NCBI GenBank assembly: GCA_021790035.1
Contig: JAJYIO010000061.1
Coordinates: forward strand, 1-9,572
Origin: a bacterium
GTDB taxonomy: Bacteria > Cyanobacteriota > Sericytochromatia > S15B-MN24 > VGJW01
Direction of reading: 5' to 3'
Length of the DNA: 9,572 nt
Shown piece by piece: positions 6,504 to 9,572 of the stretch; within the stretch, counting starts at the first letter, position 1, and every line of letters starts with the position of its first letter. Under the pieces are notes generated by a model. That model saw nothing but the letters and a program-made list of their open reading frames with translations, was not told where the DNA came from and did not search any database. A program made the translations under genes and the position numbers.

Positions 6504-8336
6504 TCAGCCCCAGATGAGGGAGCGGGCGACTTCCGGCGCGACCAGGCGATCGCGCTGACCATCGCGCCGGACGAAGCTCGTCTTGAAGAGCTCGGCCGAA
6601 TGGATCACGAAGGACTCCAGATCCTGGATCCCCTTCTGCAGTACCGCCAGGCCAGGCGTCTCCGGGATGGCTGCGGGCACCGTGGGCAGGACCAGGGCCG
6701 AGGAGCCGATCTCACCCCAACCCGGGCTCCCGAGCGGGGCTCGCTCTTTGCTACCCGCGGCCGCCTCGCGAAGCACCAGGTGCCGGGTGTACAACCGCAA
6801 GGTGGCATAGCTGAGCAGCACGTAGCGCCAGGTGAACAGCACCCCGGCCTCGGCCAGGAACATCTTGTGGAACAGGCAGCGCCTGAGATACCTGACGATG
6901 AGGTCGGGCGGCCCGGCCAGATCGCCAGGATGCCTCACGAGCTCGCCGGCCATCGCCGCAAAGCCGCCCCCGAGGAATTCGGGCAACTCCGCGGGAGGAA
7001 TCCGCGTGACGAGAAAGAGGCACAGGACCTCGAGCACCAGATCGTCCTCGCCACCTGGAGCAGGCGCCGCGACCGGACGCTCGATCTCGGCAGCCAGGAC
7101 GAACGCAGCCTCCTCGGGACCGAGACCCGGATGGTAACGCTTCGAGAGGCCCTGCAGCGCCCGCTCGCCGGCCTCGAGACGCTCGGTGAGCGGCACCGGA
7201 CTCCCGGGCTCGAGGAGTTCGAGCAGCTTGCCCTCGATCGCCCGGTAGACCTCCCATGGGATGGGTTGTTCCGGAGAGCCCAGAAAAAGTTGCTCGCCCA
7301 CCTCCACGACCATCTGGCGCTGATCCGCTGGATCGGCCCAGTAGCGCGAGCGGATGTCGCCCTCTCGCAGCGCGAAAGGCCGCCCCAGCCCGTAGAGCGC
7401 AGAATGGCAGGCAAAACTCGTCCACACGTCGATCCCGTCGGGCGTCCGCGTGAAGAAGAACGGATAGGTATGGCAGGCCGGAACGGGCTGCTGGCCCAGA
7501 GTGCCGTGGAGCAGGCAACCGGCCCGGGTATCGTGGAAGGCGCAGTAGCCATCGGCTGCCGCCGCAAGCCGGCCACGGCCTCTGGCCCCTTCTTGCTGCT
7601 CGAAGTCGGGGGCTTGGGGAAGGCGATCGGGCCAGAGCTGCGCGAACGGCAGGCTGGCGAGGGCCTGTTTCAACGGCACGGAAAGGCTGATGCCCCACTT
7701 GCCCGCGTGGCAGCATTCGCCACAGCCCTGGCAGGAGAAGCGCGATTCTGGCAGATAGCGCAGGGGCAGGTTGACTGGCTGGAAGGCGCGGGCAAAGGAA
7801 AGTTCGAGCCCGCTGGCGAAGCGCCCTCCGCCCTGCCGGCGGGCCCGGCCCAGCTCGGCCAGCGCGATGCCCACGGCGATGGCGGGTCCCGGTAGCTCCG
7901 AGAGTTCGAGCACGCCCCCGCCGAGGATGCCGCCGGAATCGCCGGCGAACATTCCCTGGAAGGATAGCCCGGTCGAACGCTCGGACAGGATACACTCGAG
8001 GGCCCAGCCGCACGCGTCGTTCGCGAATGCACCGACGGCCTCGACGTCGAAGGCATATCCGGCCGGGCGCGGAAGCGGCCCTTCATCCGTAACCGAGCTT
8101 GCCGCGTAGACTGCCGGGTCGAGGTCGCGCTGGACCACCAGCTCGCCACCCACCAGCACGAGAGCGGCCGGCGAATAGGTCTTCAGGTGCTCGCGCCGAT
8201 CTCGCTCGGGCCCATAGGCCGTGGCCAGATGGCGCCTCACGAGATCCTCCGCCTGCGACCGCGACTCGATCATTTGGCCGTCTGCCCTCGTTGCAAAGAA
8301 CCCAGAGTCACCCCAGCTGGCCCGTTCTCGGTTCAA
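6504..8336 (-). CDS. YkgJ/FliB-like CxxCxxCC cysteine-cluster protein
   Basis: This 610-residue protein, numbered from the TTG at 8336, has three regions. Residues about 30-195 form an N-terminal part I do not recognise (motifs FDVEAVGAFANDACGWALE and a glycine-rich AGDSGGILGGG). Residues about 199-320 are the YkgJ-type metal-cluster domain: CQGCGECC (C202, C205, C208, C209), then DGYCAFHD (C265), GCLLHG (C274), PVPACHTYPFFFTRTPDG (C288) and a late C310. Residues about 360-610 resemble the C-terminal half of FliB lysine-N-methylases, including IVRYLRRCLFHKMF, a tyrosine-rich helix and ESFVIHS near the end. FliB methylates flagellin lysines, but no flagellar gene is nearby, so the substrate is open. 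The TTG start has GAGG 7 bases upstream (8344-8347). The ATG at 8273 (589 residues) is the alternative, with GAGGG 11 bases away. The gene is convergent with the OYE gene and divergent from acs. A 478-residue plus-strand frame across it is a shadow. Confidence 0.85.
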   Translation of the reverse strand: MNRERASWGDSGFFATRADGQMIESRSQAEDLVRRHLATAYGPERDRREHLKTYSPAALVLVGGELVVQRDLDPAVYAASSVTDEGPLPRPAGYAFDVEAVGAFANDACGWALECILSERSTGLSFQGMFAGDSGGILGGGVLELSELPGPAIAVGIALAELGRARRQGGGRFASGLELSFARAFQPVNLPLRYLPESRFSCQGCGECCHAGKWGISLSVPLKQALASLPFAQLWPDRLPQAPDFEQQEGARGRGRLAAAADGYCAFHDTRAGCLLHGTLGQQPVPACHTYPFFFTRTPDGIDVWTSFACHSALYGLGRPFALREGDIRSRYWADPADQRQMVVEVGEQLFLGSPEQPIPWEVYRAIEGKLLELLEPGSPVPLTERLEAGERALQGLSKRYHPGLGPEEAAFVLAAEIERPVAAPAPGGEDDLVLEVLCLFLVTRIPPAELPEFLGGGFAAMAGELVRHPGDLAGPPDLIVRYLRRCLFHKMFLAEAGVLFTWRYVLLSYATLRLYTRHLVLREAAAGSKERAPLGSPGWGEIGSSALVLPTVPAAIPETPGLAVLQKGIQDLESFVIHSAELFKTSFVRRDGQRDRLVAPEVARSLIWG

Positions 8337-8476
8337 GAGGGTCCCTCTGCGCGGTCCCTCAGACCCGATCCATCCACACCGGAAGCACTCTAGCTCAGAA
8401 TCGGCGCCACGGGTACCCGAAGCGTCCGATAGATGCTGCTATACTGCGGCAGAACCAGAAAGGAGACGTCACGCGA
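8337..8476. other. Divergent intergenic region of 140 bases
   Basis: Lies between the FliB-like gene (minus) and acs (plus) and should contain both promoters. Apart from the acs extended -10, it contains an 8-base palindrome GGGTACCC at 8411-8418, about 20 bases upstream of the -10 box and so near where a -35 element or an activator site would sit. The minus-strand promoter is not clear. Confidence 0.45.
8434..8451 (+). promoter_or_regulatory. Extended -10 promoter element for acs inside an inverted repeat
   Basis: TGCTATACT (8437-8445) matches an extended -10 box (TG-N-TATAAT type), 32 bases before the acs ATG. The hexamer TATACT is flanked exactly by TGCTGC (8434-8439) and GCGGCA (8446-8451), which are inverted with one mismatch. 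No good -35 hexamer lies 17 bases upstream, which extended -10 promoters tolerate. A repressor operator over the -10 box is possible but inferred. Confidence 0.45.
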
Positions 8477-9572
8477 ATGGCCGATGAAGCCGATCGCCTG
8501 CAGCCGGAGCTCTGGGCCCCGAGCAGCCAGATCCGAGAGACCGCTCTGGTCAAGGATTACGATGCCCTGCGCGGCCAGGCGGCCCAGGACCCGCTGGCGT
8601 TCTGGGAGCGTGAAGCCGAGGAGCTCGCCTGGTTCGAGCCGTGGAACAAGGTCCTCGACGACGCGAATCCCCCCTTCTTCAAGTGGTTCGTCGGCGGCAA
8701 GACCAACGTGGTGCTCAACGCCCTCGACCGCCACCAGAACACGCCGGTGCGCAACAAGCTCGCGTACATCTGGGAGGGCGAAGACGGCAAGGTTCGCACG
8801 ATGAGCTTCCACGCGCTGAACCGCGAGGTCTGCCAGTTCGCCAACGTCTTGAAGAGCATGGGGGTCAAGAAGGGCGACCGGGTCACCATCTACCTGCCGC
8901 GCGTCCTCGAACTGCCCATCGCCATGCTGGCGACGGCGAAGATCGGCGCGGTGCATTCGGTGGTCTACGGCGGATTCTCGGTAGAGGCACTGGCAGAGCG
9001 CATCCAGGACAGCGAATCCAAGGTGTTGATCACGGCGGATGGTGGCTTCATGCGCGGCAAGCCGGTTCCTCTCAAGCAGATCGCCGACGAGGCCCTGCAG
9101 CGCTCGGGCACGGTGGAGCACGTCATCGTCGTCAAGCGCGCCGATCTCACGGTCTCCATGGAGGTGGGTCGGGATTACTGGTACGACGAGCTGATGGGTC
9201 TTCCGTTCGCCAAGAATCCCGCGCTCAGCGGCAGTTGCAAGACGGAAGTCATGGATGCCGAGGATCCGCTGTTCCTGCTCTACACGTCGGGCACCACCGG
9301 GAAGCCCAAGGGCATCATGCACACGCACGGCGGCTACCAGGTCGGGATCAGCGCCACCATGAAGTACGCCTTCGACGTGCGCGCTGAAGATCGGTGGTGG
9401 TGCGCGGCCGATCCGGGCTGGATCACCGGCCATAGCTACATCGTGTACGCGCCGTTGATCCTCGGGGTGACGTCGGTCATGTACGAGGGTGCGCCGACGT
9501 ATCCCTATCCCGATCGCTGGTGGCGGATCGTCGAGAAATACGGCGTCAATTTCCTTGACGCCGCGCCCACCG
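8477..9572 (+). CDS. acs: Acetyl-CoA synthetase, AMP-forming, N-terminal part (3' end outside window)
   Basis: Adenylate-forming ligase that activates acetate with ATP to acetyl-AMP and then forms acetyl-CoA; cytosolic. 365 of roughly 640 residues are visible and the frame is open to the window end. The N-terminal ACS domain is present (WFEPWNKVLDDANPPFFKWFVGG, residues 52-74), followed by LAYIWEGEDG (95-104), IGAVHSVVYGGFS (156-168) and the ATP phosphate loop YTSGTTGKPKG (269-279). The acyl-pocket segment is ADPGWITGHSYIVY (311-324). W315, I316 and T317 correspond to W309, V310 and T311 of Salmonella Acs, so the acetate-contact valine is isoleucine here. GHSYIVYAPL favours acetate over medium-chain ligases. 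The regulatory lysine of the C-terminal domain is outside the window. The ATG at 8477 has AAAGGAG at 8459-8465 (11-base spacing). Propionyl-CoA synthetase is the nearest alternative. Confidence 0.93.
   Translation, partial: MADEADRLQPELWAPSSQIRETALVKDYDALRGQAAQDPLAFWEREAEELAWFEPWNKVLDDANPPFFKWFVGGKTNVVLNALDRHQNTPVRNKLAYIWEGEDGKVRTMSFHALNREVCQFANVLKSMGVKKGDRVTIYLPRVLELPIAMLATAKIGAVHSVVYGGFSVEALAERIQDSESKVLITADGGFMRGKPVPLKQIADEALQRSGTVEHVIVVKRADLTVSMEVGRDYWYDELMGLPFAKNPALSGSCKTEVMDAEDPLFLLYTSGTTGKPKGIMHTHGGYQVGISATMKYAFDVRAEDRWWCAADPGWITGHSYIVYAPLILGVTSVMYEGAPTYPYPDRWWRIVEKYGVNFLDAAPT

Noticed and set aside
7046..7055. Exact copy of the CCTCGCCACC block of the A/B element (also CTCGCCACC at 8142-8150)
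   Set aside because: Both lie inside the FliB-like coding sequence, and the flanking hairpins are absent, so they are chance matches in GC-rich DNA.
6459..7895. Long plus-strand reading frame of 478 codons
   Set aside because: It lies opposite the FliB-like gene, whose minus-strand product has recognisable cysteine motifs. The plus-strand product has no domain signal and is rich in Arg/Gly/Pro as expected from a shadow frame in GC-rich DNA.

Overview
This is a high-GC stretch of bacterial chromosome. Two proteins carry clear lipoprotein signal peptides and a third carries a Sec-type signal peptide, which fits a diderm (Gram-negative-type) bacterium. No phage, transposase, CRISPR, rRNA or tRNA signature was seen. 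I cannot place the organism from this sequence alone. NHL-propeller lipoproteins and a solitary FliB-like protein are compatible with an environmental lineage away from the standard model proteobacteria, but that is a weak inference.

Layout, left to right. Positions 1-797 hold the C-terminal part of a branched-chain amino-acid aminotransferase (IlvE). A secreted protein with a long Pro/Ser/Gly-rich linker and a probable NTF2-like C-terminal domain follows 5 bases later (803-1753). Next are two lipoproteins: one of about 220 residues with a possible CsgG/LpoB-like fold (1912-2577), and one with a carboxypeptidase-regulatory-like domain followed by an NHL six-bladed propeller (2866-4221). Positions 4222-4598 are non-coding and contain the first copy (A) of an apparently structured element. 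Then come a small membrane-anchored helical protein of unknown function with a TTG start (4599-5150) and an Old Yellow Enzyme of the YqjM/XenA type, also with a TTG start (5239-6375). The second copy (B) of the element lies at 6392-6490, in the convergent gap before a minus-strand gene (6504-8336). That gene encodes a YkgJ/FliB-like CxxCxxCC cysteine-cluster protein. Divergent from it is the 5' part of an AMP-forming acetyl-CoA synthetase gene (8477 to the window end).

The genes do not form one obvious pathway. The left half is mostly envelope and secreted proteins. The right half has metabolic enzymes (OYE, Acs) and the FliB-like protein. The most notable unexplained signal is the imperfect direct repeat A/B. 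It keeps two hairpins at matching positions, including one base change that preserves pairing, which suggests a folded RNA rather than a chance DNA repeat.
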